Positions 39,563 to 50,545 of a stretch of DNA of 61,038 nucleotides are shown piece by piece. Below the pieces are notes generated by a model that worked only from the letters and a program-made list of their open reading frames with translations, searched no databases and had not been told where the DNA came from. The stretch spans positions 1 through 61,038 of the forward strand of contig JANBTH010000019.1 of the NCBI GenBank assembly GCA_027578815.1, written 5' to 3'. Positions within the stretch are counted from its first letter, which is position 1; every line of letters starts with the position of its first letter. The translations under genes and the position numbers were made by a program. This DNA comes from Coemansia sp. RSA 1804. Its lineage: Eukaryota; Kickxellomycota; Kickxellomycetes; Kickxellales; Kickxellaceae.

Positions 39563-40966
39563 TGGATGTATAGTATAGAGAAAGAATGTGTGTGTAAGGG
39601 CGACCGATGATGCTTGTGCAAACTAAGTGAAAAGTATATGTGCTTATGCTGTTTAAAAGTATATTCCAAAAATGACAAGAGATAAGAAAACAAAAACAAA
39701 AAAGAGAACGCTGGCCGCATGTATGTGTGTGGGTGTGTTTTTGTTCGTGAGACAAGCAAGCCAACTAGTAATTATATGTGACCAGCAAGCTACGCAATCC
39801 ACAGCTACAATGTGGAAAGAAAAAAGGCTGGGTTAAAATAATAATAATGAAAAAATGATGGGGCGGGAAAAAGCAGCAGGAGAGGCTTTTCGTGGAGCTT
39901 TGCATGTAGTGGAAGCCATCGGGCTTTTAAACTGGATGTTGTGTCCCAGATGTCAGAGCACACCAAATGGCATGGAAGCAAAGCAGATAGAATGGGCGTT
40001 TTGAATAAGAAGAGTTCTAAAATAAAAGGGCGTCAACAAGGGAGGGGAGAAGAGAAAGAAGGGGCTGAAAGCCTCTCCACAACGAAGAAAATAAGGATGG
40101 AAAGGGGAACGTTGGGCACTAGGCTGGCTCTTTGCCAGAATTCATGGCAGCAGCAACAACAAAACACAAACAATAACAAGCAGCACAAGAGAGAACAAGC
40201 AAGTTGCACACACAAAAGGAGCTGCTAATTGAATGCTGAGCCTTTTATTTGGGCAACAAAGAATAACAGTTCTTCTCTCCCTCCCGAAAAGACAGCAAGC
40301 GTTTCTGGCAGAGGACAATGGCACAGAACGAGCACTTTTGTATGACCCGTTGTTTGTTACATGTATTTCAAAAGCCGAGCAGTTTGCAAAGTAATTGGCT
40401 CCTCGAATGGTCTTTGGGCTTTTGTGTGTTTTTAAAGTCGCATGTTACGTTAGAAATGACCAGCACCGCGTTTTCATTCTGCTTTTTGTGTAATTAGGCT
40501 TTACGCTTAGTTCCATCGTTTGTATTCCAAAGGCGATTGGGAAACAAGAAGGGGATTTAGGGAGCCAGTCCCATCGAGCTAGAGTCTGTTCTCTTTTAAT
40601 TAATGAAGCCCTGTCTTACTGCATGCTACGAACGCGTGCTGTGGTAGATATAGACAGACAAAAGAGCAGCTCTGGGATCAATTCTGCTCATTTTGAGTTG
40701 TCAGCAACGACTCCCTCGCCTCCCCTTTCTCTCCATCTCGCTCCCTGCTATCCGTTGTACTCTCTCGGCGTGCAGTAAGCGTGTCTTCCTTACTTCCTTG
40801 GCGTTGTGTAAAAAACATTGCTTTTCCTCCTTTGCCAATGGCGAAGATGTATCCGTATCCGCGGTAGGTTTTTGTCAGGCCATACTCATACTGTGTTGCA
40901 CGGGTAACACAGCACAGTGATCACAACAATATCAATCAGTGGCCCAAGTGTGTGGTATCGCACAAG
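39563..40966. other. 1.4 kb intergenic region, no gene recognised
   Basis: Purine-rich plus-strand sequence (about 39840-40200) carries a biased open frame of 95 codons with a Gln/Asn run that shows no family. The rest is mixed, with short homopolymers. It includes the promoter side of the small minus-strand orphan and the 3' flank of the SDR gene. Confidence 0.5.
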
Positions 40967-41953
40967 CTATGCAAGCCCGTACTTTTTCCGCGCCAAGTAC
41001 TCAATTAGCGACGGTGCTAGCGAGTACAATGCGGCACTGATCCTATAGGGCAGCGGTGTGATCAACTCTCTTTCGCGCAGAGCCGCGGCGCGGATGATCT
41101 GGCAAGCGCATTCGTGTGGCGACATCTTGCCTCTCTGTGAGCCCGCGACATCACCACCAGCACCAGCAGCACCAGTGCGAGACTGGTGCTGCTGTCCATC
41201 GATGGCCGATAGACGTAACTCGGTGGCCACCGTTCCCGGATACACGATAGTGACAGCCACACCAAGTTGTTGCTGGATCTCCATGCGCAGGGCGTTAAAG
41301 TACCCGGATACCGCCTGCTTGCTGGCGCTGTAGAGCGAGCGTGTGGGCGCGGCAACCAGAGCAGTCATCGAGGACACCACGACAATACATCCCCTGGTGC
41401 GTGCCAGCATCGGTAGAAACAGTCCAGCCACAGAAATGGGGGCGTGTAGATTGACATCCATTATTTGGCGCATCGTCTGGTCTGCCTGGTCTGCAGTGGC
41501 ACGATCCACGACAACGGACGGCGCCAGTGGATCTGACACCCTTGCTGTGTCAATGTTCCAGAGATCCGCCACTGGGCGCACGGATATCGCCCCAGCATTC
41601 AATACAAGGTAATCGGCAGTCCCGTTCCAAAGCTCCATGACTCGGTCGCGCAGTGCAATCTGTGTTTCTCTTTGGGTAATGTCTCCAACAACTATATCGA
41701 CGGTGCTGGAATCCAGCTCTGCGGCAGATCGACACTGCTCAGCAACCTGCTCGAGCTCGCTCTTCCTTCTGGCACATAGCACCAGATGCGCGCCCCGCCG
41801 AGAGTATTCCTGAGCCATGCTACGCCCGATTCCCGATGACGCTCCAACTATAACGACTTTGCGATTAGCAACACTTGGTGTAGGTCGCAGCTTCCGTAGA
41901 AGGCCGTAGCCTACTATACCAGCAGCCAGTGTTGTTGCTATCCACGAAAACAT
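40967..41953 (-). CDS. Membrane-anchored short-chain dehydrogenase/reductase, 328 aa
   Basis: A hydrophobic N-terminal segment (about 4-20) precedes a classical SDR Rossmann fold. The cofactor motif GASSGIG is at 37-43, NAG at 119-121, the catalytic serine at about 195 (VVVSS) and YxxxK at Y208-K212. An arginine-rich ARRKSELE after the second strand suggests NADP(H). The layout resembles DHRS7 and 11-beta-HSD-like enzymes, ER-bound reductases of lipid-type ketones. The substrate is unknown. A Gln/Gly/Ala-rich insert at about 250-270 is encoded by a perfect hairpin (41164-41194). Confidence 0.88.
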   Translation of the reverse strand: MFSWIATTLAAGIVGYGLLRKLRPTPSVANRKVVIVGASSGIGRSMAQEYSRRGAHLVLCARRKSELEQVAEQCRSAAELDSSTVDIVVGDITQRETQIALRDRVMELWNGTADYLVLNAGAISVRPVADLWNIDTARVSDPLAPSVVVDRATADQADQTMRQIMDVNLHAPISVAGLFLPMLARTRGCIVVVSSMTALVAAPTRSLYSASKQAVSGYFNALRMEIQQQLGVAVTIVYPGTVATELRLSAIDGQQHQSRTGAAGAGGDVAGSQRGKMSPHECACQIIRAAALRERELITPLPYRISAALYSLAPSLIEYLARKKYGLA

Positions 41954-42165
41954 CCCGCCACAAGTGGTATAAAGAAGGAGTATATTCCAGCAAAAACAAA
42001 AAAGACGAGGGTGTTCTATATGCTTTTGCGTTGCCTCTGAAGAAGAGCTCGTTTAAAAGTTGGGATATGTTTACTTTGGTAGCTGTTTTTATCTGGTTTT
42101 TTGTTAGGGGAGAAAATAAAATAATATTTTTTCTGTTTCCAAGAGAATTACTATCCAAGACTTGC

Positions 42166-43029
42166 TCATGAGCTATGGTGGGATGGCACGCTCTTTGGAG
42201 CAGCGGCAGAGACTGTCTGCTGCTGATGCTGAGGAACGTGAAAGCGCTGCCACCTGTCCATGACCGGATCGTCCATATGCTTCAGCTTGTCGACAGCCTT
42301 GAGCAGAAACGACCTCATATGCTCTCTCGGGTGCGCAGCTCGCTGGCTCTCAAAGCTATTTGCGCTGTCCACACCATCGGTCCGACGTAGCCGCGCAGCA
42401 ATGTTTTCAAGAAAGATCTCGCGCATGCGGTGGGAAGAAATGTCAATGCGCTGCTGACAATGCCCATCGTCGTCCAGAGAGGCAGAAGAAAACGAAGACG
42501 ACAGCGAATCTGTGTCGTCGGCGATCTGGTGCATACTTTCCATGTTTCGGAGTCGCTGGGGCGTGAAATCCTGGTTGATCATCCGGTTGGCGGTAAGCTT
42601 GCCTGCACGATACAGGATCTCGCCCAGATCCATTTGCTTGGGCTGCTGTGGCGGCTTTGGCTGCTCCTGCTGTTGCCGCGGAAGTCTAAGCTGTGCGCAT
42701 TGGCTGTTCAGTCGTCGGCGTCTCATCTGGTCCAGCTGTGCGCATATATAGTCATCGCTGTTCCGATACCCGTTTCCACAGTTTGTGGGAAGCGCTGGCA
42801 GTGGTATGCTCGGCGCGTCAAGCTCTACCATCGTTGAGCTCATTCTGCTGCTGCTCCAGTTGCTGCTACTCCTGTTACTACTGCTTCTGTTGCTGCTGCT
42901 GCCTCTGCTGTGCTCATCGTTTTCGATCTCGTCAATACTACTCGCACTGCTTGTACTCTGCATGCTTTTGGGGTAGTTTATCATTTCTCTGTTTGAGTTG
43001 GTTACTGTTGGCGCTGGTTGGTGTTCCAT
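42166..43029 (-). CDS. Ser- and Gln-rich orphan protein, 287 aa
   Basis: The ATG at 43029 (MEHQPAP) is the first in frame. The protein has a Ser/Arg/Asn repeat (RSSSNRSSSN around residues 45-62), then a Gln/Pro patch (about 125-137). Two short helical blocks follow: DLGEILYRAGKLTANRMINQDF and MREIFLENIAARLRR with SFLLKAVDKLKHMDDPVMDRW. The repeated helix pattern suggests docking segments in a disordered protein. No family is recognised. G/C-leaning codon use supports a real gene. Confidence 0.6.
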   Translation of the reverse strand: MEHQPAPTVTNSNREMINYPKSMQSTSSASSIDEIENDEHSRGSSSNRSSSNRSSSNWSSSRMSSTMVELDAPSIPLPALPTNCGNGYRNSDDYICAQLDQMRRRRLNSQCAQLRLPRQQQEQPKPPQQPKQMDLGEILYRAGKLTANRMINQDFTPQRLRNMESMHQIADDTDSLSSSFSSASLDDDGHCQQRIDISSHRMREIFLENIAARLRRTDGVDSANSFESQRAAHPREHMRSFLLKAVDKLKHMDDPVMDRWQRFHVPQHQQQTVSAAAPKSVPSHHSS

Positions 43030-44829
43030 GTATGTATGGATTGCCAGCAAATACCAGTGCTTCTTCTTCTGCTGGCGTGTGTAGCAATATAAGTTATTAG
43101 TGACTATCAGAACTATAATAATATTAATATCAATAAGGCTGTGTAGTATGTGGCTGGAAAATTAAAATGTAAAAAGTATGTATACGCTCGTTAAAGAAAA
43201 ACAAACTGAAAGAGTGAGAGAAAATGAAGTGGTCGGAATATTCAAGCAACAGAGAGCAAACACTTGCTATTCATCTTGTATCCTTTTATCGTTTTTTGTT
43301 GCAACGCAGAACAGCAAGCAGTCTTTGGCTTTTCCAAAGCGATGGATATTCAGATAATCTCCCTTCTCTCCCCTTTTTTCCCTCTTTCTTCCTTTCACGC
43401 TTCAATGAATACAGCTAGTGCGAGGGAATAGGACCCAGTCTTGTTTAGTTTATCTGTGTTTTTAAAAAGAAAAACAAAACGAGAAAGGGAGGGGGTTTTG
43501 AGGGACCAGTATTAGAAGAAGGAATGCTTGTTTGAAATATTTATGTTAACAAAAGCGAATCCAGCATTTCTTGTTTACCTGCTAGTATTGCTAACGCAAA
43601 CACAAGAAACCAATTCAGTATTGCAAGTGGATTGAATAACCTGATGCTAAATGTTGGGACCCCCTTTTTCTTCTGCTACATTATCCTTTATTTATTTTTT
43701 GCCACACAATATTCTAGCGCTTGTTGAAATTCCTTTATAGACCGTGTGTGGCTTGGAGGCTGAGCTCCATTGTCTGAACAAAAAAAATAAAGAATTAGAA
43801 TGCATTTGCTTACAATACCCTTTAAACTGCCATCCCAATGACTGATACTTGAAATCAATAACACCAAGGGTATGTAGACAGGGCGGTGTGTCAATAATAT
43901 GACAAGAACGCTTTACATCTAAATTATGCAGTTAATATGTTTTTCGAGCTAGTGATATTGTAAATTCCCAGTCTTTACGCGAATTTAAACATCTCTTCAT
44001 TCATGCCAACCACTCTACCTTTGTTAATATTTTTAATTAAAGAAAAGCAATTAAATTTTGTAAGAGTTTGCCAATTTGTTAGATTCGGCCTTCAGAGTAA
44101 AAGCATAATAAACTTGTCATTCCTTTGCTCAAGTATGTTAAAAGTTTTAATTAACACAAATAATTATCTGCGCTTTGTATAAAAGTCGGGAGGATTCCCC
44201 AAATGCATAATCCAGGCGGGAGAAGGTCGTATCTCCGATATCAATTAGGATTTTGAAATTGATGAAACATAATTTAACATTATTTATATCATATGACTTT
44301 TCATGTTAGCTTGGAATTGCTTTAACGTGAGCATCAGCTTTCTTAATTGTACTTTTTAGTGCGTAGCTTTGTCATCAAGAACAAAAATTCACCCATCGTT
44401 TATTAATTGCCAGTGACAATATATGGCCCAAAAATGAAACTTGCATTCTAATTGCCATATATTTAGAACAAATTATACATAAAAATGCAGTCATAAGCTG
44501 CGTATTCCTATATTAACTATGAAACCAAGCATGCACATTTGTTGGACAATTGGATATGGACACATGAATTTAACAGATTGGATTATAAAAATACTATTTT
44601 TCTTACAAAAGGAAGAAAACCCCAATAACATCCAAGCATTGCAATATCTAATTATTCTCATATATTCTGCTAAAATATCTTTAATTGCATGTTTACTATG
44701 CCCTAGAGATGTCACATATAAAAAAGGAGATGATTCTGTAGTTTCATTATATTTTGCAATCAACAATCAAGTTTTACACTTTTTTCCCACGTATCGTTTA
44801 CATAGGATTACATCATTCTGCTACATAGA
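43030..44829. other. A/T-rich gap, no gene recognised
   Basis: 1.8 kb of mostly A/T-rich sequence with many stops in all frames. A G/A-rich run lies near 43480. No tRNA, snRNA or repeat family was recognised by eye. Confidence 0.5.
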
Positions 44830-45084
44830 ATGTCAGCTACAGTTGTTTTTCAAAACGCAACCCTTCTGGCTTCCAGAGCAGGCGGGGACAAGCACCTTTA
44901 CCACTGCGCTTGCAATGACATGAATACTTTCAGCTTCCAAAGCTGTTCACCATTCCTGACCACCCCACCAGACCCAAACCCGCTTCCAACGCCTCCACCA
45001 ACCCCAAAACCACTTCCGACACCTCCCCCATCGCCACGCCCGAACCACAGTCTGGTCAAAATAGAGGTGCTACGCAGTATGTGA
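44830..45084 (+). CDS. Short ORF with proline-rich decapeptide repeats, 84 aa
   Basis: An ATG-started frame contains two and a half copies of a 10-residue unit, PxPxPLPTPP, encoded by about 30-base imperfect repeats at 44960-45040. The rest lacks any domain and contains scattered cysteines (HYHCACND-like region, FQSCS). Proline-rich units like this are common as linkers in fungal wall or secreted proteins, but there is no signal peptide here. It may be a relic or exon of a larger gene, or a chance frame. Confidence 0.28.
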   Translation: MSATVVFQNATLLASRAGGDKHLYHCACNDMNTFSFQSCSPFLTTPPDPNPLPTPPPTPKPLPTPPPSPRPNHSLVKIEVLRSM

Positions 45085-45597
45085 GTTGGAGTCGGGAAAT
45101 GGGACAGAAGCATTCCGAGATTACTTATCCAAAACAAGATTTTCCCAATAAAACATTAGTCGGCGTATAGCAAGATCAATAGCACCTTTTAACATACAGT
45201 CACACCTCAATAGATTGCATACACCTGCTTCAAATGGAACTAGAATATCAAAAGAATTAGCAAATTGTTATTTACTCTGAGGAATAAAAGTTTTCTTCCG
45301 CACAGACAAGATAAATATTTTTATCTATAAGCACGTGCTTCAAGTGAAAAATAATTGGCCGGCAATGGCTTATGCACTTTAGAGGTGAAACTGTGACATA
45401 AGCGGCGATAACACTGGCGTTGTTCTTTTTTCTCTTTCTGTTTTTTCCCTTGCAAGTTGTTTTTATTCATGTTCTCTCATAAATCTAGCAAACAGGAGTT
45501 GGAATAATTTATTGAATTTACAGAGAACAGGGCAACCTTTATCTTTTTTGACAACAACGGACCAAAACACGAAAGGCTTAAAAGGGCGGAGATCAAA
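45085..45597. other. Intergenic region before the aminopeptidase
   Basis: A/T-rich, with a pyrimidine-rich run at 45418-45475 before the aminopeptidase start. No gene recognised. Confidence 0.45.
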
Positions 45598-47319
45598 ATG
45601 CAGCTGCTGAGCAAGACAAGCGGAGCCTTCAGGGTTCTAGGAGGCGCAGTATCGGCGAGACAAAGACACGCCCTGATGGCACAGCAGGGAAACAGGTGCG
45701 CATCGCTGCTATTCAGCACAAAGCGGGACGCACCATCCCCGATCAAGCACGGACTGGTAGTAGGAATCGTGTCAGTGTCCGACACGCACGAGCTGTACGG
45801 CGCAGAGGCAGCAGGGCTGACGGCAGCGCAGCAGCAGCAGATCGTGCGGCAGGTGCATGCGGTGGGGAGCAAGGCGCGGGAGGGCAGCGTGCAGGTGGTG
45901 TATGCGCGGGACGGGGACGACGAGAAGTACGTGGCGGTTGTCGGGCTCGGAAGCAAGGAGGATGCGCACAACGGCGGTGGAAGGGGCGAGGTTGTGCGCA
46001 CCGCTGTCGCTAATGGCGTGCGCCAGCTGTGCGCGCAAAACACGGCGCTTCGCAATGTCACGGTGGGACCCATGCCGTGTCGCCAGGCGTCGGCCGAGGG
46101 CGCGAAGCTTGCGCTGTACAAGTTCGATGGGTTCAAGACCAAGAAGACCAGCAACAGCAGCAGCAGCAGCAGTGACGGCGGCAAGGACGAGAACGTGGCG
46201 GTCACGCATCTGGCATCCCATGGCAGCGGCAGTGGTGCTGGCAGCTGGGACACGGGCGTGGTGTATGCGGAGGCACAGAACCTTGCGCGCGATCTGATGA
46301 ACACGCCAGCAAACTTCATGACGCCGACGATATTTGCAGACCGCGTGCGGGAAGAGCTGGCGGGCATCGACGGTGTGAGCATCAGCGTGTACGACAAGGC
46401 GTGGGCGGAGGCGCAGCGCATGGGCGGGCTGCTGGCGGTATCGCGCGGGTCGGACGAGCCGCTGCGGTTTGTCGAAGTCGTGTACTCGGGCGGCAACGCT
46501 GGTAGCGGAGTGGAGCTTGCGTTGGTTGGAAAGGGAGTCACGTACGACACGGGCGGATACAGCCTGAAGCCCAGCAGATACATGGATATGATGAAGGGCG
46601 ACATGGGTGGTGGTGCGACAGTGGTATCGGCGATACGCGCAATTGCACAGCTGCGGCTGCCGATCAACGTGGTGGCCACAGTCCCGCTGTGCGAGAACAT
46701 GGTCAACGGCAGCGCAACCAAAGTGTCTGACGTGTACACGTCGCGCGCAGGAATGACGGTGGAGGTGATGAATACGGACGCCGAGGGCCGCATCATACTG
46801 GCCGACGCGCTCAGCTACACGATCGAGACGCACCAGCCGCGCACGATTGTCGATGTGGCCACGCTGACCGGTGCCATGGTGGTTGCGCTGGGCGAGGTGT
46901 ACACCGGAGTCTTCACGCCCAGCCCGAAGCTCTGGGGCGCCATCGAGCAGGCCAGCAGCACGTCGGACGAGCCCGTCTGGCGCATGCCGCTGCACGACCG
47001 CTGGGACGCCATGCTGCGGTCGCCTGTGGCCGACCTCTCCAACATCGGCAACAAGGCCGAGGCCGGCGCCTGCACTGCCGCTGCCTTCCTGCGCCAGTTC
47101 GTTGTGGATCGCAGCCGCACGCTGCCGCTTGCCGAAAAGCCCACGGTGCTCCGCGCACAGAACAACGACGAGTCGCTTCCGCGGTGGGCACACATGGACA
47201 TTGCTGGGCCGATGGAGGCGTCGGCGTCGACTGGCTACCACCAGAAGGGCCTGTCGGGGCGTCCGACACGCATGCTTGTTGATCTGGCGCGCATCCTGGC
47301 AACCGATCCGCTGCCATGA
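45598..47319 (+). CDS. M17 leucine aminopeptidase (cytosol aminopeptidase family), 573 aa
   Basis: The di-metal active site is complete: K312 and D317 in GKGVTYDTGGYSLKP, K324, D335 in KGDMGGG, and D394, E396 and R398 in the family signature NTDAEGRIILADALSY. The N-terminal domain ends near 230. The first 45 residues are basic and rich in Ser and Ala with no acidic residue, like a mitochondrial targeting sequence; that localisation is inference. A Ser run at about 187-192 comes from an AGC repeat. M17 enzymes are hexamers that remove N-terminal residues from peptides. It is convergent with SEC23, with 286 bases between the stops. Confidence 0.95.
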   Translation: MQLLSKTSGAFRVLGGAVSARQRHALMAQQGNRCASLLFSTKRDAPSPIKHGLVVGIVSVSDTHELYGAEAAGLTAAQQQQIVRQVHAVGSKAREGSVQVVYARDGDDEKYVAVVGLGSKEDAHNGGGRGEVVRTAVANGVRQLCAQNTALRNVTVGPMPCRQASAEGAKLALYKFDGFKTKKTSNSSSSSSDGGKDENVAVTHLASHGSGSGAGSWDTGVVYAEAQNLARDLMNTPANFMTPTIFADRVREELAGIDGVSISVYDKAWAEAQRMGGLLAVSRGSDEPLRFVEVVYSGGNAGSGVELALVGKGVTYDTGGYSLKPSRYMDMMKGDMGGGATVVSAIRAIAQLRLPINVVATVPLCENMVNGSATKVSDVYTSRAGMTVEVMNTDAEGRIILADALSYTIETHQPRTIVDVATLTGAMVVALGEVYTGVFTPSPKLWGAIEQASSTSDEPVWRMPLHDRWDAMLRSPVADLSNIGNKAEAGACTAAAFLRQFVVDRSRTLPLAEKPTVLRAQNNDESLPRWAHMDIAGPMEASASTGYHQKGLSGRPTRMLVDLARILATDPLP

Positions 47320-47605
47320 GGCAGAAAAATAAAAGTTTGCTAGAATAAAATGGTTTGGCAGAATAAAGCAGCTGAGGCAGCAAAGCGTGCGATAGAGTTT
47401 ATGGAAAAGAGGAACAGAAAGAAAGAGGAGTGCTTATGTCTGGCACACATATTCCTTTCACAAAAACACACTGCATGCTATGCAGTAGCAGAAGCATTCA
47501 TTGATCCAGAGCCTAAAACGGCATCGAGTAGAGAAGAGCAGTCGAGAAGAAAAAAGTATAAAAGGAGCGGCAACGAAGGCGGCGGCAGATATTTGGTAAA
47601 CGCAG

Positions 47606-49900
47606 TTACGAGCTTCCTCCCTTGACAACAAGCGCCTTCAGCGCGCTGATGAACGAGTTGATGTTGACGTCGTCGGTCAGCACAGCCTCGCCGCCGCCGC
47701 CGTACTGGCTGACATTGTTGTACGACGTGGACGGATTGAGCTTGCTGACAAGGAAGCGCGCCTGCGATCTGTTCTGGTCGCACACGACGTAGCGCGGCAC
47801 CGGCATGCGGTCGACAAGCAGGCCCTGCGCGTCTTCGACGGGCGCCTCGAGCAGCAGCTTCAGATTCTCGTACTCGGGCTTCTCGTGGTAGCCGGCGTTG
47901 CGCCACTCGGCAATGGTCTCGCCGTGCCAGATCAGGATGTAGAAGTACGTGTCGAGCAGCAGGATGACATCCGGCTTCATCGACACCGAGTCCAGCAGCA
48001 CAGGCGCTGGCGGACCTTCGAAGCCGTACGACATCAGCGGCGGCTGGATCATCGTCAGCGAGTTGCTGGTGTCCTCCTGGAACAGGCAGTGGCGGTAGAA
48101 GGCGGTCTCGTCGGGCGAGCTGTTGAAGACCTGCAGGAACTGCGACCTTCGCAGGTAGTACATGAAGTGCGGGTACATCGAGAAGTTGGGCGCCAGCCGG
48201 AAGCTGGCTGGGTCGTCGCGTCGGAAGTCGCCGAACTTCTGGCACAAGCGGATCAGCATGCGGTCGACCCAATGCAGCACGCCGGAAACCTCGTCGGCCT
48301 CGGCCTTGAAGACAGCAATGCGCGCCATCAGAACCGCCGCCGCCTCCTGGTCGAACGACGCCGGCACGTCGGGCGACGAGCCCTCGGCCCAGTTGCGCGC
48401 AATCGTGGTGACGCGCAGCCGCGTCTGCCCCGAAGAATGCTGGTACGTGGTGATGAGCTGCACCAGGCCGCGGCTGCCGGGCTGCAGCGCCTGGCTCTGC
48501 TGGTTGGCAACCTCAAAGTACACGCCAACCGTGGTCTGCGGCGTCACTGCTGCCAGCCGCCACGCCGACGTGCTGCCGATACCGATCTCGGTGTCCGACA
48601 CAATCGCCGTCTTCTTGCCGCCCGACACGCCGGGACCAATCAGACCGCACACCTTCAGCTCCTTGGTGGTCTGCACCTCCAGAGTCGCGTTGAAGCCCAT
48701 GCGCAGCGCATCGCCGTCCTTGCCAAACACGCGCTGGAACGACTGTCTGAAGATCGTCGTCGTAAACGAGTCCGCCAGCACCATGTGGCCGCCCGTCCAG
48801 TTGGCCAGACTCTTCATCTCCGCGAGCCCAATCTGATCCAGACATCCCGTGAACAGATCAACCGCATGTCCTGCGGCCGCCGCACGCCGCGCCAGGCCCT
48901 CGTAGAACTTGGCGGCCTTGCGGTAGTAGCGCCCGCCGTCCTTCTCGATGTCGTGGTGGCTGCGCATCGGCTCACGCAGCTCGGGACCAACCACCATTCC
49001 CGGGCCCTGCGTCGCCGGCCCGCCGCCAAACACCATGATGCGTCCGCCCGCATTGGGGAAGGCCGCCTCCATCATTCCAACGGCCACCGCCAGCGCCGCA
49101 CCCGTACTGCGCAGCGGCCGCTTGTCGCCAGCCACGGGCCAGGGGTCGCGCTGCAGCTGCTCCAGAATACTGGTCAGCGTGAACTCGCACTGCTCGACGG
49201 TCTGCACAAACCGGTCGGCGCCGTACGTCTGCTGGGGCGCAAACTGGCCGGCCTGCTGCTGCTGCTGCGCGCCCGGCGGCATGTTGCGCACTCCGGCGCC
49301 GATGCCGAGCATCTCCTGGATCTGCTTGACGTTGTAGTCCTTGGCTCCGCGGAAGACGTACGACTTGGGGCAGTCCTGGTGGCCCAGCTCGTGCAGCTGC
49401 ACCATCGTGCCAAACGTGATCAGTCCAACCAGCGCGGTCGGCGGCAACAGCGAGAGCGCCAGAATCAAGCTGTCCTTGAGCGCCTTGAGCTCGTTCTCCT
49501 CCACACACGTGTCCACCACGAACATGAAGACGGGCGGCACCGGCGACCTACGCGACAGCCCGTACTCGATAGTGGTGAACCGGGGGTGCAGCTCCGGGGG
49601 CAGGTTGTTCTGCGCAATGTCCTTGTAATGGGGCGGGAACTGGTTGCGCTGGAGACAGAACGGGCAGATCCACAGCTTGCCGCGCACGTCGATCTGGCAG
49701 TACGGGTTGAGCACCGCGCGACACGGCGCCTTGCACATCACCGGCTCGTACATCACCGGCGGGTAGTCGGCGCGCTCCTTCAGCAGCGTGTACAGCATCG
49801 ACACCGGCACTATCCCGCGCGTCGCCTCGATGCGCGTGCTGGGGAGCACATTCCACGCGCAGCGCACGCCATCTTGGTCCTCAATCGCCTCAAAGTCCAT
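47606..49900 (-). CDS. SEC23: COPII coat subunit Sec23, 764 aa
   Basis: Sec23 is the Sar1-GTPase-activating half of the inner COPII coat for ER-to-Golgi transport. The N-terminus (MDFEAIEDQDGVRCAWNVLP) is diagnostic. The zinc-finger cysteines are C56, C60, C79 and C82 (CKAPCRAVLNPYC, then WICPFC). The trunk begins near 120 (VFMFVVDTC), followed by the beta-barrel, the helical domain and the C-terminal gelsolin domain (LLDTYFYILIWHGE). Length matches yeast Sec23. A short Gln-rich loop at about 211-217 is an insert. It is uninterrupted. Confidence 0.97.
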   Translation of the reverse strand: MDFEAIEDQDGVRCAWNVLPSTRIEATRGIVPVSMLYTLLKERADYPPVMYEPVMCKAPCRAVLNPYCQIDVRGKLWICPFCLQRNQFPPHYKDIAQNNLPPELHPRFTTIEYGLSRRSPVPPVFMFVVDTCVEENELKALKDSLILALSLLPPTALVGLITFGTMVQLHELGHQDCPKSYVFRGAKDYNVKQIQEMLGIGAGVRNMPPGAQQQQQAGQFAPQQTYGADRFVQTVEQCEFTLTSILEQLQRDPWPVAGDKRPLRSTGAALAVAVGMMEAAFPNAGGRIMVFGGGPATQGPGMVVGPELREPMRSHHDIEKDGGRYYRKAAKFYEGLARRAAAAGHAVDLFTGCLDQIGLAEMKSLANWTGGHMVLADSFTTTIFRQSFQRVFGKDGDALRMGFNATLEVQTTKELKVCGLIGPGVSGGKKTAIVSDTEIGIGSTSAWRLAAVTPQTTVGVYFEVANQQSQALQPGSRGLVQLITTYQHSSGQTRLRVTTIARNWAEGSSPDVPASFDQEAAAVLMARIAVFKAEADEVSGVLHWVDRMLIRLCQKFGDFRRDDPASFRLAPNFSMYPHFMYYLRRSQFLQVFNSSPDETAFYRHCLFQEDTSNSLTMIQPPLMSYGFEGPPAPVLLDSVSMKPDVILLLDTYFYILIWHGETIAEWRNAGYHEKPEYENLKLLLEAPVEDAQGLLVDRMPVPRYVVCDQNRSQARFLVSKLNPSTSYNNVSQYGGGGEAVLTDDVNINSFISALKALVVKGGSS

Positions 49901-50545
49901 CTGGATTTGCTTTTGTTCGCTTGCTGAATCAAGTGAGGAGCCTTTTTTTTTCTTTCCTGACGAGATGGAATGGAAGAAGAGTGTGTAACTGAATGAAGAT
50001 TACCTGAGGAGGAGCAGAAGTAGCAAAAGGGCGTGAGAGCTGGGAAACAAGGGAGGGTTTTCTGAGTTTTATTCTTCGCAGGAAGAAGCATTCATCCACG
50101 CTGTTTTTTTTTTCCCATCTCTAGAGCAGAGCGTATTCCAGCACAGGCTAAAACCAAAGAGCCAAAAGCATCAATAAAATAGGTGACGCCTTTTGGTCTG
50201 GCATGTTTCCATTGGCTGGATGGAAATGGAACACCAGAGGGAAACGGCAGTGTAGAGAACCCACTGATTATGCGATCAGTCAACGGATCACGATGTATGC
50301 ATGCGTTGTTGTTGTTGTTATTATGCTTCGCTTCTTCAGAAAATAAAGGCGCGCCTTCAATTGCGATCCTCCCTCCCTTTCTTCCATTCATTCTCCACCA
50401 CCTCTGCTGTCTCCATATTCCATTATTAGTATTCTCTTCAAACATCTGTACTTTTTCAATTTTGGCTTTTCGTGTATAGCCAAAGGAGGAGGCGGATTCA
50501 GGAAACAGGCAGATAGTCTCAGCTCCAGGATATACGAAGAAAAAA
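49901..50545. promoter_or_regulatory. Divergent promoter region, SEC23 and GPI11-like gene
   Basis: 645 bases separate the start codons. A poly-T run (49946-49953 and 50104-50113) and a pyrimidine-rich tract (50365-50415) are visible. No gene or RNA recognised. Confidence 0.45.

Noticed and set aside
39941..40228. 95-codon plus-strand frame with Gln/Asn run
   Set aside because: The sequence is a purine-rich low-complexity stretch, which keeps one frame open by chance; no domain.
47885..49927. Very long antisense open frames opposite SEC23 and other genes (UGDH, CTL, aminopeptidase, carotenoid oxygenase, coiled-coil gene)
   Set aside because: They mirror G/C-rich third positions of real genes, have biased Arg/Ala/His composition and no family match. 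The sense frames carry recognised domains.
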